Positions 7,006 through 14,381 of a DNA stretch of 22,904 nt are shown in pieces. The stretch comes from a virus. The DNA is taken from positions 1-22,904 of the IMG/VR virus record IMGVR_UViG_3300027852_000176; one strand, written 5' to 3'. Below the pieces are notes generated by a model. That model did not search any database. It had not been told where the DNA came from and was given only the letters and a program-made list of their open reading frames with translations. Position 1 is the stretch's first letter. Each line of letters starts with the position of its first letter. The translations under genes were made by a program, and so were the position numbers.

Positions 7006-7566
7006 GTGGCTGTTGTTCAGTTTGGTCCGACGGTAGCCCTAACGGGGTACATCCGTAAGACTGGTACATCCACATATGATGTGTACACATCTGCTAATCC
7101 ACAAACTGGAAAAGTGGTTGCACCCACATACCCAACTTCAGAAGCTCGAGGGTTTTTAAGCTACGACACAAGCAGCTTGCCAGACACAGCCACAGTTTCA
7201 GCAGTTCGCCTGTATGTTGATGTCTACGCTAATTCTGCTGGTGGATCTAATCCAGATGATTGGGTCAATGGGTTTTATATGGGAACCTGGGTTAGTGGAA
7301 CACTGGACTCTTCAGACTGGGCCGGGGGATCCTACGCTGGAGTTATAGACTGGAGCACTAACCCAGCCGATGCTTGGGTTGCAATGGCGTCTTCTGCCAA
7401 TAGTCTGATCAATCTAACTGGTGTGACAGATGTCAAGGTGGTGGATTTTTCAAACTTTACTGCTGGTAATGGGGATTGGTACACTGCGTGGAATAAAACC
7501 AAGACTAAGCTGGAAGTGACTTACACGATACCAGCAGCTACACGCAGAATCTTTGTAATAAGTTAG
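7006..7566 (+). CDS. DNRLRE-like beta-sandwich surface protein
   Basis: This 186-residue, predicted all-beta protein contains RGFLSYDTSSLPDTATVSAV (about residues 48-67), close to the signature of DNRLRE-type carbohydrate-binding beta-sandwich domains (aromatic strand, then a D-x-S-x-LP-x-x-A turn). It is rich in Trp, Tyr, Asp, Gly and Ser with several WxxG and DW pairs (about 84-125), as in sugar-binding surfaces. The start is GTG at 7006, 3 bases after the previous stop, with only a weak ribosome site, so translation is probably coupled. It may decorate the fibre or capsid and bind host surface glycans; the fold assignment is moderately supported and the ligand is inferred. Confidence 0.6.
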   Translation: MAVVQFGPTVALTGYIRKTGTSTYDVYTSANPQTGKVVAPTYPTSEARGFLSYDTSSLPDTATVSAVRLYVDVYANSAGGSNPDDWVNGFYMGTWVSGTLDSSDWAGGSYAGVIDWSTNPADAWVAMASSANSLINLTGVTDVKVVDFSNFTAGNGDWYTAWNKTKTKLEVTYTIPAATRRIFVIS

Positions 7567-7574
7567 GGGGTGAT

Positions 7575-9065
7575 ATGTTAGCCAAAGCTGAAACTGATTA
7601 TCGTGATTTTAATCCAAACCAAGTACTAGATGCTTTAGATAAGGCCGATGCTGAACATAGTCTTCGTCACTTTATCAAACTCATTTGGAAGATCCTAGAG
7701 CCTAACCGTGAGTTTGTTGATGGCTGGCACATAGGCGCAGTATGCGAACATCTTCAAGCTGTGTCTGATGGACAAATCTTACGTCTACTTATCAATATAC
7801 CACCAGGCTGTATGAAATCACTAACTACAGAGGTGTTCTGGCCTGCATGGGAGTGGGGTCCTAACAATCGTCCTGATCTACGATATGTAAGTTCATCTTA
7901 TTCTGACCTACTGACTATCCGTGATAATCGGCGCTGTAGAAATCTGATCCGTGCGCCCATCTATCAACGTCTGTGGGGTAAGAGGTTTCAGATTGTTGAA
8001 GAACAGGATGCCAAGAAAAGGTTTGATACAGACCATCATGGCTTTAAGATTGCAACCTCTGTGGGCGGCCTTGGTACTGGTGAGCGTGGCGACCGATTTA
8101 TTATTGATGATCCACACAACATTAAGGATGGTGAGTCTGAGGCTAAGAGACTGGCCACTATGCTGTGGTTTACTGAAGTTGTACCAACTCGAGTAAATGA
8201 CCCAGAGGAATCAGCTATTGTAGTAATTATGCAGAGGGTACATGAGAAGGATGTATCTGGTGTTGCTTTAGCTAATGATCTCGGCTATGATCACTTGATG
8301 TTGCCCATGGAGTTTGATCCTTCTCGCAAATGCTATACTCGGATTGGGTTTGAGGACCCTCGAACTATAGACCGAGAACTCCTGTGGCCTGAGCGAATGA
8401 CTGCAAAAGTGGTAGCTCGTGATAAAGCTGCAATGGGTTCCTATGCATCTGCTGCACAGTTTGATCAGCTACCAGCACCACGTGGTGGCGGTATGTTTAA
8501 GCGTGATTGGTTTAAGATGGTTGACTACCCTCCAGAGAATGTTGATAAACGAGTTAGGGGCTGGGACCTAGCAGCCAGTGTACGAAAGCAATCTGCTTTT
8601 ACTGCTGGAATTAAGATTAGTCGGATGTCTGTTGGGACTGGGTACCGCTATTATATCGAGCATGCTACCAGGTTTAAGGGTGGCCCAGGTGAGGTAGAAA
8701 CTGAACTTAAAGCTACAGCGAAAATCGATGGATATAGTACACTAGTTGATCTACCACAGGATCCTGGACAGTCTGGTAAAGCACAAGTCCAACATCTTAT
8801 CAGTGTACTTTCTGGATTCATAGTTCGATCATCTCTAGAGTCTGGAAATAAAGAGACTAGAGCTGAACCTCTGGCAGCACAGGCAGAAGCTGGAAATGTG
8901 TATCTGGTACGAGGATTATGGAATGACGTCTTTCTTGATGAAGCATGTAAATTTCCCAACAGTGAGTTCAAGGATCAGATTGATGGTGCATCACGAGCCT
9001 TCCATAGGCTAATCCCACGATCAGATGACCTTGTAGCTATAGGACCAACGGTGGTGACGCAGTGA
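7575..9065 (+). CDS. Terminase large subunit (TerL), packaging ATPase and nuclease
   Basis: This 496-residue motor protein uses ATP to pump DNA into the prohead and cuts genome units from the concatemer. Visible motifs are the Walker A variant IPPGCMKS (75-82), Walker B FIIDDPHN (175-182) and a coupling motif IVVIMQRVHEKDVSG (215-229). The C-terminal RNase H-like nuclease shows RGWDLAAS (D331), a DPGQSGK segment (396-402) and acidic KDQIDGAS (D467, D470). Length and motif order fit a complete, active enzyme. GGGGGTGAT precedes the ATG. The last 4 bases overlap the portal start (GTGA), the usual terL-portal coupling. Motif spacing does not let me decide between cos and headful packaging. Confidence 0.96.
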   Translation: MLAKAETDYRDFNPNQVLDALDKADAEHSLRHFIKLIWKILEPNREFVDGWHIGAVCEHLQAVSDGQILRLLINIPPGCMKSLTTEVFWPAWEWGPNNRPDLRYVSSSYSDLLTIRDNRRCRNLIRAPIYQRLWGKRFQIVEEQDAKKRFDTDHHGFKIATSVGGLGTGERGDRFIIDDPHNIKDGESEAKRLATMLWFTEVVPTRVNDPEESAIVVIMQRVHEKDVSGVALANDLGYDHLMLPMEFDPSRKCYTRIGFEDPRTIDRELLWPERMTAKVVARDKAAMGSYASAAQFDQLPAPRGGGMFKRDWFKMVDYPPENVDKRVRGWDLAASVRKQSAFTAGIKISRMSVGTGYRYYIEHATRFKGGPGEVETELKATAKIDGYSTLVDLPQDPGQSGKAQVQHLISVLSGFIVRSSLESGNKETRAEPLAAQAEAGNVYLVRGLWNDVFLDEACKFPNSEFKDQIDGASRAFHRLIPRSDDLVAIGPTVVTQ

Positions 9066-10507
9066 CCAATCAGTTTAGTGAAGCATTAGATATGCTACAA
9101 AAGAGGGTTGATAACAAAGTACCCAATCAGTCAGGAACCATTGGAGTTACCAGTGTTCCTACCTATGGTGGATATATTACAAGTGCTGAGAAGAATGCTG
9201 ATCTGTCGGGTAGTCAGAAATATGTTACCTACTCAGAGATTCTAGCCAATGTTGGCATTATTGCAGCTGGAGTGAGGTATTTCCTCAACCTGGTAGCTAA
9301 AGCAAAATGGTCAGCCTCACCTGTGGATGACACTGAAGAGGCGCAAGAGGCTGCGGATTTTGTTCAAGATGTGATGGGAAACATGGATACTCCATGGCCT
9401 AGGGTTGTTCGACGCGCTGCAATGTATCGCTTCTATGGTTATAGTATCCAAGAATGGACCGCTAAGACTCGAGAAGATGGTAAAATTGGAATGCTTGACA
9501 TTGAACCTCGTGCTCAGTCCACAATCTCGAGGTGGGATGTTAATCAGCATGGTGATATTAAGACTATTTACCAGCAATCACCCCATGACTATCGGGAGAT
9601 TGCACTTCCCCGTGAGAAACTCATTTATGTAGTTGATGATAGTCTTAGTGATAGTCCAGAGGGGCTCGGATTATTCAGGCATATCACACCACATGCCAAG
9701 CGAGTGATGCGATATGAGCAACTCGAGGGTATTGGCTATGAGACTGATCTCCGAGGTGTTCCAATTGGTCGTGCACCGAAGGCCTTACTTCAAGCTGAAG
9801 TAGATAAGAATACTATGACGAAGGATGATATGGATGCGGCCCTACTTTCACTTGAAACCTTCATCCAAAATCACATTCGATCCGCTGATACGGGGTTAGT
9901 ACTTGATTCGTTAACTTATGCATCCCAAGATGAGCGTGGAATACCGAGTCCCGTGAAGCAGTGGGATCTTGAGTTAGTTAAGTCATCTTCCAGTTCATTG
10001 AAGGAACTTGGCAGTGCTATCGATAGACTTACTCACACCATTGCTATGATTATGGGAGTGGAGCAACTACTACTTGGTCGTGACTCACGGGGTTCCCATG
10101 CTTTGTCTGTGGATAAGACCCACAATTTCTACCTAGTGGTAGATTCAACTCTCACGGAGTTAACTGAGGCTTACCAAAAGGACTTTGTCGAGACCCTGTG
10201 GCAATTAAATGGGTTTGACGACAAGTTAAAGCCAACGCTAACACCAGAGACGATTAGATTCCAGAATATCACGGAGATTACGTCAGCACTTGCTGATCTG
10301 TCAAAGGCTGGTGCAAAACTCTCACCTGCTGATCCTGTGATTAATGAGATTCGTGAACTACTTGGGTTAGTGAGAGTGCCAGAGGAACTTATTAACCAAA
10401 TGATAACTGATATAACTGAACCACCAAACGTACAACCTGACACTGACGAAAACTCCGAAGATAACGACGAGGAGGAGTCCGATGTCACTGACAGTCGGGA
10501 CGAATAG
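9062..10507 (+). CDS. Portal protein, possibly DUF935/Mu gp29-like
   Basis: This 481-residue protein forms the dodecameric ring at the capsid vertex through which DNA enters and leaves. Support is its position immediately after terL, its length, and family-like segments: ILANVGIIAAGVRYFLNLV (about 60-78), RRAAMYRFYGYSIQEWT (about 117-133), a KLIYVVDDSLSDSPEGLG crown-side strand (about 185-202), and MGVEQLLLGRDSRGSHALS (about 330-348), which resembles the clip-to-stem end of DUF935/Mu gp29-type portals. The C-terminal 25 residues are highly acidic. The start is GTG at 9062, overlapping the terminase stop. The portal call is strong; the exact subfamily is less sure. Confidence 0.9.
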   Translation: MTNQFSEALDMLQKRVDNKVPNQSGTIGVTSVPTYGGYITSAEKNADLSGSQKYVTYSEILANVGIIAAGVRYFLNLVAKAKWSASPVDDTEEAQEAADFVQDVMGNMDTPWPRVVRRAAMYRFYGYSIQEWTAKTREDGKIGMLDIEPRAQSTISRWDVNQHGDIKTIYQQSPHDYREIALPREKLIYVVDDSLSDSPEGLGLFRHITPHAKRVMRYEQLEGIGYETDLRGVPIGRAPKALLQAEVDKNTMTKDDMDAALLSLETFIQNHIRSADTGLVLDSLTYASQDERGIPSPVKQWDLELVKSSSSSLKELGSAIDRLTHTIAMIMGVEQLLLGRDSRGSHALSVDKTHNFYLVVDSTLTELTEAYQKDFVETLWQLNGFDDKLKPTLTPETIRFQNITEITSALADLSKAGAKLSPADPVINEIRELLGLVRVPEELINQMITDITEPPNVQPDTDENSEDNDEEESDVTDSRDE

Positions 10508-11012
10508 CTACATTGATGTAGCCAATGCTGATATTTACTTTGCCCATGCTATCCATGCCGATAAATGGGATGAGTCGACTAGTGCCACTAAGACAGATGC
10601 TTTAGTAACTGCGACCAGAACACTTGATCGAAAACAATGGGTTGGTACTAAGTATGGAGATCCCCAGACCCTGGATTGGCCTCGTAGTGGAGTTACTGAC
10701 CGAGAAGGTGGAGCTGTTGCTGCTGATTCGGTTCCACAGTTTGTTGTAGATGCCACTTGTGAATTAGCCCTCGCTTTAATCCAGGATGTATCTGTCCAAG
10801 CGCCTGATGGTTCAAAGATTGGTAGGATTAAAACTGGAACTGTGGAGGTTGAACTGGTCAAGTCCGGTGACTCAATTTCAGGGTTTCCTGCCATTGTCCA
10901 AGATATCATTGGCTACTATCTGGCTGGTGCTGCCGATTATCAAGGGCCATATGTCAGTGGAACTGATAATGAATCTGAACTTGACACTTACGAACTAAAT
11001 CGAGGATACTGA
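10482..11012 (+). CDS. Head-tail adaptor, DnaT-like (pfam DnaT_2) family
   Basis: This 176-residue protein begins SLTVGTNSYIDVANADIYF, the hallmark start of a phage family named 'putative DnaT-like ssDNA binding protein' in databases. Members almost always sit beside portal or capsid genes and probably act as head-tail adaptors bound under the portal, so the DnaT label is likely misleading. Helical segments (about 34-50 and 80-98) and a C-terminal helix plus tail match adaptor proteins. GAGGAGGAG lies 4 bases before the ATG, inside the end of the portal gene, which it overlaps by 26 bases. An unusual point is that it lies before the capsid protein rather than after it. Confidence 0.75.
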   Translation: MSLTVGTNSYIDVANADIYFAHAIHADKWDESTSATKTDALVTATRTLDRKQWVGTKYGDPQTLDWPRSGVTDREGGAVAADSVPQFVVDATCELALALIQDVSVQAPDGSKIGRIKTGTVEVELVKSGDSISGFPAIVQDIIGYYLAGAADYQGPYVSGTDNESELDTYELNRGY

Positions 11013-11371
11013 TGTCCTTCCTTAATCTGGATCTTGCAAATAAATTAAACCAGGTGCTGGGATCATTAGTATTTGATATTACACTTACCTCTGTGGATCA
11101 TGGGATCACAAATGCCAATCCCACAGAAGGCGCATCACAAGAAGTCTTTGAGTATACGGTTAAGGGCTTTGTTGATATGTATGAGGCTAGGCGCATTGAT
11201 GACCATGTTATTCAGCAAAGTGATCGACTTCTTACTATACTTGGTGGCTCATTACCAGCTGGGATCCTTCCTAAACTTGAGGACTTTACAACCATTGATG
11301 GTGAAAAGAAACGGATCATCAACATCCAAGTAGATGCAGCGAAAGCGACTTACTTATGCCAGCTCAGATAG
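11012..11371 (+). CDS. Probable neck or connector protein
   Basis: This 119-residue protein starts within the upstream stop (TGATG), so it is translationally coupled to the adaptor. Predicted features are an N-terminal helix (LANKLNQVLGSL), a beta-rich middle with VFEYTVKGFVDMYEARRID, an HVIQQSDRLLTILGG segment and a closing strand pair. The layout (short N-terminal strand, YTVKGF, D-I-Q-QSD-L-I) resembles small head-closure or stopper proteins that cap the portal-adaptor complex. I do not see a diagnostic motif, so the role is drawn mainly from size, order and coupling. A strong GGAGG directly follows its stop but leads only to an ATG-TGA pair. Confidence 0.6.
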   Translation: MSFLNLDLANKLNQVLGSLVFDITLTSVDHGITNANPTEGASQEVFEYTVKGFVDMYEARRIDDHVIQQSDRLLTILGGSLPAGILPKLEDFTTIDGEKKRIINIQVDAAKATYLCQLR

Positions 11372-11386
11372 GAGGAGCACAGTAAA

Positions 11387-11392
11387 ATGTGA
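11387..11392 (+). other. Start-stop pair after a strong ribosome site
   Basis: AGGAGG (11370-11375) is followed after 11 bases by ATG immediately joined to TGA. An overlapping GTG frame gives only five codons before TAA. This could be a minimal start-stop element or the relic of a small gene lost by mutation; neither is established. Confidence 0.3.
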
Positions 11393-11397
11393 TTTTT

Positions 11398-11445
11398 TGG
11401 TGCTAAATAGCCTGATAATCATAACTATTTGACGTCTCAGCACCA
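11398..11445 (+). repeat. Bulged inverted repeat in the leader
   Basis: TGGTGCTAAATAG (11398-11410) can pair with CTATTT (11425-11430) and AGCACCA (11439-11445). That gives a 6-base-pair upper stem and a 7-base-pair lower stem, with an 8-base one-sided bulge and a 14-base loop. No T-run follows it on either strand, so it is not a standard terminator. It lies just upstream of a strong promoter and could be an operator or an RNA processing site. Confidence 0.4.
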
Positions 11446-11453
11446 GAATACCA

Positions 11454-11482
11454 TTGACAACGGAATAAATCAATCATATAGT
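11454..11482 (+). promoter_or_regulatory. Internal sigma70-type promoter before the capsid module
   Basis: TTGACA (11454-11459) is followed after 17 bases by TATAGT (11477-11482), five of six matches to the -10 consensus. Predicted initiation is at A11488 or G11489, giving a leader of about 35 bases that ends in AAGGAG (11511-11516), 7 bases before the ATG at 11524. The box quality, exact spacing, and place in the only sizeable gap of the late operon all support it. It would raise transcription of decoration, scaffold and capsid genes over the upstream packaging genes. Confidence 0.78.
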
Positions 11483-11523
11483 GAACTAGTGAGCCATAGG
11501 CGCACGAAACAAGGAGAAGAGAA

Positions 11524-12105
11524 ATGCCGCATAAAAGGAAAGGTCTGAACTACCTGCACGACAGCGATCTCATTCTGCCAAAGATCGATGGTTTGCAGCT
11601 AGCATCTGGCCCCGCCGTTACTGCAGCTGTTGGTACCGCGAAGAACGGTACACTTGGGTATTTTGAATACTCAGTGCAGGATACCGACTTTACAGTAGTT
11701 GATTCGGGAGCCAATGGTGGAGCTCTTGCAGTTACGCTATTTACGTGGCCAGCTGCGATGATCTGGGTTGTTGGTAGTCTGCTAGAAGTAAGCGTTAGTG
11801 CAGCTGCTGCAGGTATTGGAGCTACAGGTAACATCAATATAGGTGTTGGTAGTGTAGCTTACGTTGCTGATGGTAGTGATCCTGCAACTACTGAGATTGA
11901 TTTCCTAGCTTCGCTTATGGACTTTACGCTAGTTGGTGGAATCAAGGCCGATCAGCGTAAAGAAGGCGCAGCTGCTGGGTATCGTGATGCTACCGCTGGA
12001 ACTGTGAAGGCCTATCTGAATTTCTATGTTCCCGCTGCTGATATCTCTGCTGATGCTGCACTTACAGCTGATGTCGATTTTAGGTGCTGGTACTTCACAT
12101 TGTAG
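11524..12105 (+). CDS. Unknown Ala/Gly-rich beta protein, probable virion component
   Basis: This 193-residue protein has a short basic N-terminus (MPHKRKG) followed by an Ala-, Gly-, Thr- and Val-rich beta sequence. Segments are GYFEYSVQDTDFTVVDSGAN (about 45-64), TGNINIGVGSVAYVADGSD (about 100-118) and a YLNFYVPAADISADAAL stretch (about 164-180) that ends WYFTL. There is no signal peptide. Composition, the strong promoter and ribosome site, and position beside capsid genes suggest an abundant structural protein, perhaps a head decoration or fibre protein. I recognise no named family. It is not obviously related to the two DUF2190-like proteins further on, although it shares their small-residue richness. 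Confidence 0.7.
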   Translation: MPHKRKGLNYLHDSDLILPKIDGLQLASGPAVTAAVGTAKNGTLGYFEYSVQDTDFTVVDSGANGGALAVTLFTWPAAMIWVVGSLLEVSVSAAAAGIGATGNINIGVGSVAYVADGSDPATTEIDFLASLMDFTLVGGIKADQRKEGAAAGYRDATAGTVKAYLNFYVPAADISADAALTADVDFRCWYFTL

Positions 12106-12118
12106 GCTGGAGGTCCTA

Positions 12119-13273
12119 ATGTCTGAGCGTACATTTAGGCCACCGAAGCTAGTACGAAAGGCAGCACAGGCTGGATTGGTGCTTGGTAGTCGTCATCAAT
12201 TGGATGATAATTCAGCTGTTGCTCAGGCTGAGACCTTGTTGTCTACAACCCCCCTTTCACTACTGGAGATCAGGGCGCTACATACATCACTTACAAGACT
12301 ACATGCCGACTATGACCCACATCTCTCAAAGCATGATCGACCCACAGATGGAACAATCAAGTGGCTATTATGTGGTGGAGATGAAGGTTTGATATGGACC
12401 CGCAGAGTCTTACGTCAAGAGAAGGTCTTAAAGACCAATTCTGGGAAGATACAAATTCCGGAGATTATTGACTTAAGATTTGGACCACATATCATGGTAG
12501 CACATGTAAGTGATACGGATGTGGTAGCTAAGCTTCAGACTCTTGAAATACCAGCCGGAGTAAGCCAAACTCATGATGGCTCATTTATCTTCTTCACACC
12601 TACAGTATCTGTGATTCCTGTGGAGAAGGTAGTAAGTAAGCGAGGTACATATGCACTTGGGCAGCCAGCTCAACTACCGGCGATTGATTGTGAGAGTTTG
12701 ACCTTTGTAGATGAGAGTCGATCACGAGTTCAGGTACTTCTTAAGGGTCTACAGAATCCCACAGACGTCTCTGGGTTTGATTGTTTTGAATTTGATCGTG
12801 CTCATTATGCCGGTCTAACTGGCAAAACTCTTCTAGAAGGGCTTACCGTTAACAAACTCTTCTGCTTGATTAGCACAGAGTCTCCGAGATACAGAGCTGA
12901 ATTCCTCAAAGTTGATGAAGAGCTTGGGCTTGTCATGGGATGGGCCATTATTAGTCTTGCTAATGGTGAGCCTTACTTTGATAAGCAGGGTGACTATATT
13001 CCAGAGAACTCAATGCTTGAGGCTGCAACTGAGTTTATGCTGAATAGTCGCATTGCAGGTGATATGCATGATGGTGATAGTCATGGTAGGATTGTTTTTG
13101 CCTGGCCTATGACCACTGAGATTGCCAAGGCTTTTGAGTTCGATGTCTCAACAACTGGCTTAATGATTGCTATGAAGCCAGACAATGAAGAGATGCTTGA
13201 GAAATTTAGGGATGGCACCTATACCGGGTTTTCTATTGGTGGTACCCGCATTGAGGATGAGGAGGTTGATTGA
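12119..13273 (+). CDS. Prohead maturation protease, XkdF-like, with N-terminal extension
   Basis: The C-terminal third (about 255-378 of 384) carries the XkdF-type phage serine protease pattern. A DKQGD motif (288-292) is followed by a helix, then GDMHDG with probable catalytic His317, a GRIVFAW strand (323-329) and TGFSIGG with probable nucleophile Ser372. The protease cleaves scaffold and capsid arms during head maturation. The first 240 or so residues are an extension of unknown function with TIKWLLCGGDEGLIWTRRVL (79-98), unlike usual compact proteases. I chose ATG 12119 because GGAGG precedes it; the longer frame from 12026 overlaps the previous gene and gives a non-protein-like start. 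The TGATG junction couples it to the scaffold gene. Confidence 0.82.
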   Translation: MSERTFRPPKLVRKAAQAGLVLGSRHQLDDNSAVAQAETLLSTTPLSLLEIRALHTSLTRLHADYDPHLSKHDRPTDGTIKWLLCGGDEGLIWTRRVLRQEKVLKTNSGKIQIPEIIDLRFGPHIMVAHVSDTDVVAKLQTLEIPAGVSQTHDGSFIFFTPTVSVIPVEKVVSKRGTYALGQPAQLPAIDCESLTFVDESRSRVQVLLKGLQNPTDVSGFDCFEFDRAHYAGLTGKTLLEGLTVNKLFCLISTESPRYRAEFLKVDEELGLVMGWAIISLANGEPYFDKQGDYIPENSMLEAATEFMLNSRIAGDMHDGDSHGRIVFAWPMTTEIAKAFEFDVSTTGLMIAMKPDNEEMLEKFRDGTYTGFSIGGTRIEDEEVD

Positions 13274-14340
13274 TGTCAAAAAAGAAGATCATGCGCCGAT
13301 TCCGAATTAGGGAGATTAGTGGCGTAGACACTCCCGCTCAGGAAGGTGCTGAGAAAGTCATTATGAAGCGAGATAATCCTGAGTATGCTAAGACCCTGTT
13401 TAATGAGGCACTCGAGGATCTCCAGCTTGAGGCAAAGGTAAATGATGCTTTGATGGATATGTGGCAACTAGACTCTGCTCTAAGCCGCAGTATTCGAGAG
13501 ATCATTGAAGATGATGAGGAATACCCAGACACAATGGCCGCTATTAAAGAATCACTCCAGCAATTTGCAGCTGCGGTGTCTACAACAGTCGCCGGTGTTT
13601 TGGACGGTGTTAAAGACAACCAGGACCCTGATAATAAGGAGACTACTATGACTGAGGAAGAAAAGAAGGCTGCCCTTGAAAAGGAAGCCCTCGAAAAGGC
13701 AGCTGCCGATGAAAAGAAGGTGCTGGAAGCCCGTGTGGCTAAGGCCGAATCGATCAACGCGCTGGCTGCTGATGACAAAGCCCACTATGATACACTCGCT
13801 GAGGCCGGCCAAGATGAATGGCTCGCAAAGAGTGCCGATGATCGTACCGCGTTTCTGAAGAATCTTGCAGATGAAAACGCCATCATCTACACCGCTGAAG
13901 ATGGTAGCGAGTACCGCAAGAGTGATGATCCGCGCTTGGTAGCCATGGCAAAGAAAGCCGATGAGGAGACCAAGGCCGCTAATGTCGACCGTGCAGCTCG
14001 TGAGGACACTGAGTTTGCTAAGCGTGCTGATGCAGAACTCAAGCATCTGCCTGGTGAGCAAGATGTGAAGGTAGCGATTCTGAAGGCGCTTGAGACCATC
14101 AGTGACGAGACCACTCGCAAGGCTGCGACTGAAATGATCCATGCCAGCAATGCTGATATGTCCAAGGCTATGGATCGCATCGGAACCACCGGCGAAGATA
14201 CCAGCGGTCCTAAGGGCAAGCTGAATGCGCTGGCGAAGAAGCATCAGGAGGCCAATGAGGGCATGTCCTTCGAGAAGGCCTATACTGAAGTGATTACAAC
14301 CGACGAGGGTAAGGCTCTGTACAACCAGACCCAAGCTTAA
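13273..14340 (+). CDS. Scaffold/prohead core protein, long form
   Basis: This 355-residue, highly charged and mostly helical protein opens with MRRFRIREISGVDTPAQEGA, a pattern common in phage proteins next to XkdF-type proteases. A helical acidic part follows, then a Lys/Glu/Ala-rich coiled segment (about 126-160) and a charged C-terminal half. Scaffold proteins template capsid assembly and are then removed. The ATG overlaps the protease stop (TGATG) behind GAGGAGG. A TTG three bases earlier is a less likely start. An internal ribosome site and ATG at 13648 would make a shorter scaffold from the same frame. The N-terminal 125 residues may tether the core to portal, protease or shell. Confidence 0.8.
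   Translation: MSKKKIMRRFRIREISGVDTPAQEGAEKVIMKRDNPEYAKTLFNEALEDLQLEAKVNDALMDMWQLDSALSRSIREIIEDDEEYPDTMAAIKESLQQFAAAVSTTVAGVLDGVKDNQDPDNKETTMTEEEKKAALEKEALEKAAADEKKVLEARVAKAESINALAADDKAHYDTLAEAGQDEWLAKSADDRTAFLKNLADENAIIYTAEDGSEYRKSDDPRLVAMAKKADEETKAANVDRAAREDTEFAKRADAELKHLPGEQDVKVAILKALETISDETTRKAATEMIHASNADMSKAMDRIGTTGEDTSGPKGKLNALAKKHQEANEGMSFEKAYTEVITTDEGKALYNQTQA
13636..13641 (+). promoter_or_regulatory. Internal ribosome binding site for the short scaffold
   Basis: A perfect AAGGAG lies 6 bases before the in-frame ATG 13648-13650, inside the scaffold gene. It matches the sites used by the neighbouring capsid genes in strength and spacing, and falls exactly at the boundary between the N-terminal domain and the coiled scaffold region. 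Confidence 0.72.
13648..14340 (+). CDS. Nested scaffolding protein, short form
   Basis: Translation from ATG 13648 gives 230 residues in the same frame as the long protein. The product begins with a Lys/Glu/Ala-rich, coiled-coil-like segment (MTEEEKKAALEKEALEKAAA) and continues with charged helical regions typical of scaffolds. Codon choice also shifts here: the nested part uses more GCC, AAG, CTG and ATC, like the decoration and capsid genes that follow, while the upstream part resembles the protease gene. A protease or core protein sharing its C-terminus with a nested scaffold is established in phage lambda (C/Nu3). The case here is inferred from sequence signals. Confidence 0.68.
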   Translation: MTEEEKKAALEKEALEKAAADEKKVLEARVAKAESINALAADDKAHYDTLAEAGQDEWLAKSADDRTAFLKNLADENAIIYTAEDGSEYRKSDDPRLVAMAKKADEETKAANVDRAAREDTEFAKRADAELKHLPGEQDVKVAILKALETISDETTRKAATEMIHASNADMSKAMDRIGTTGEDTSGPKGKLNALAKKHQEANEGMSFEKAYTEVITTDEGKALYNQTQA

Positions 14341-14366
14341 GTTCGTTAGATCTTAAATAACTAACC

Positions 14367-14381
14367 GGGAAGGAGATTCCC
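14367..14381 (+). promoter_or_regulatory. Hairpin presenting a ribosome binding site in its loop
   Basis: GGGAA (14367-14371) pairs with TTCCC (14377-14381) across a GGAGA loop, so the Shine-Dalgarno core of the first decoration gene lies in or beside the loop, 7-8 bases before the ATG at 14384. It could affect translation or message stability. The stem is only 5 base pairs. Confidence 0.4.

Noticed and set aside
10482-11012. Single-strand DNA-binding (DnaT) role for the gene after the portal
   Set aside because: The database name of this family suggests it, but location and coupling to the portal favour a head-tail adaptor.
11398-11445. Rho-independent terminator at the inverted repeat
   Set aside because: The T-run precedes the stem on the plus strand, and an A-run follows it when read on the minus strand. 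The long loop and bulge also argue against a terminator.
12026-12118. Longer start for the protease gene
   Set aside because: It overlaps the previous gene by 80 bases, its residues look like a shadow frame, and GGAGG with good spacing supports ATG 12119.
13552-14334. 260-codon minus-strand open frame opposite the scaffold gene
   Set aside because: Long antisense frames are expected opposite Glu/Lys/Ala-rich coding sequence. No promoter or ribosome site is seen, and the sense frame has both.
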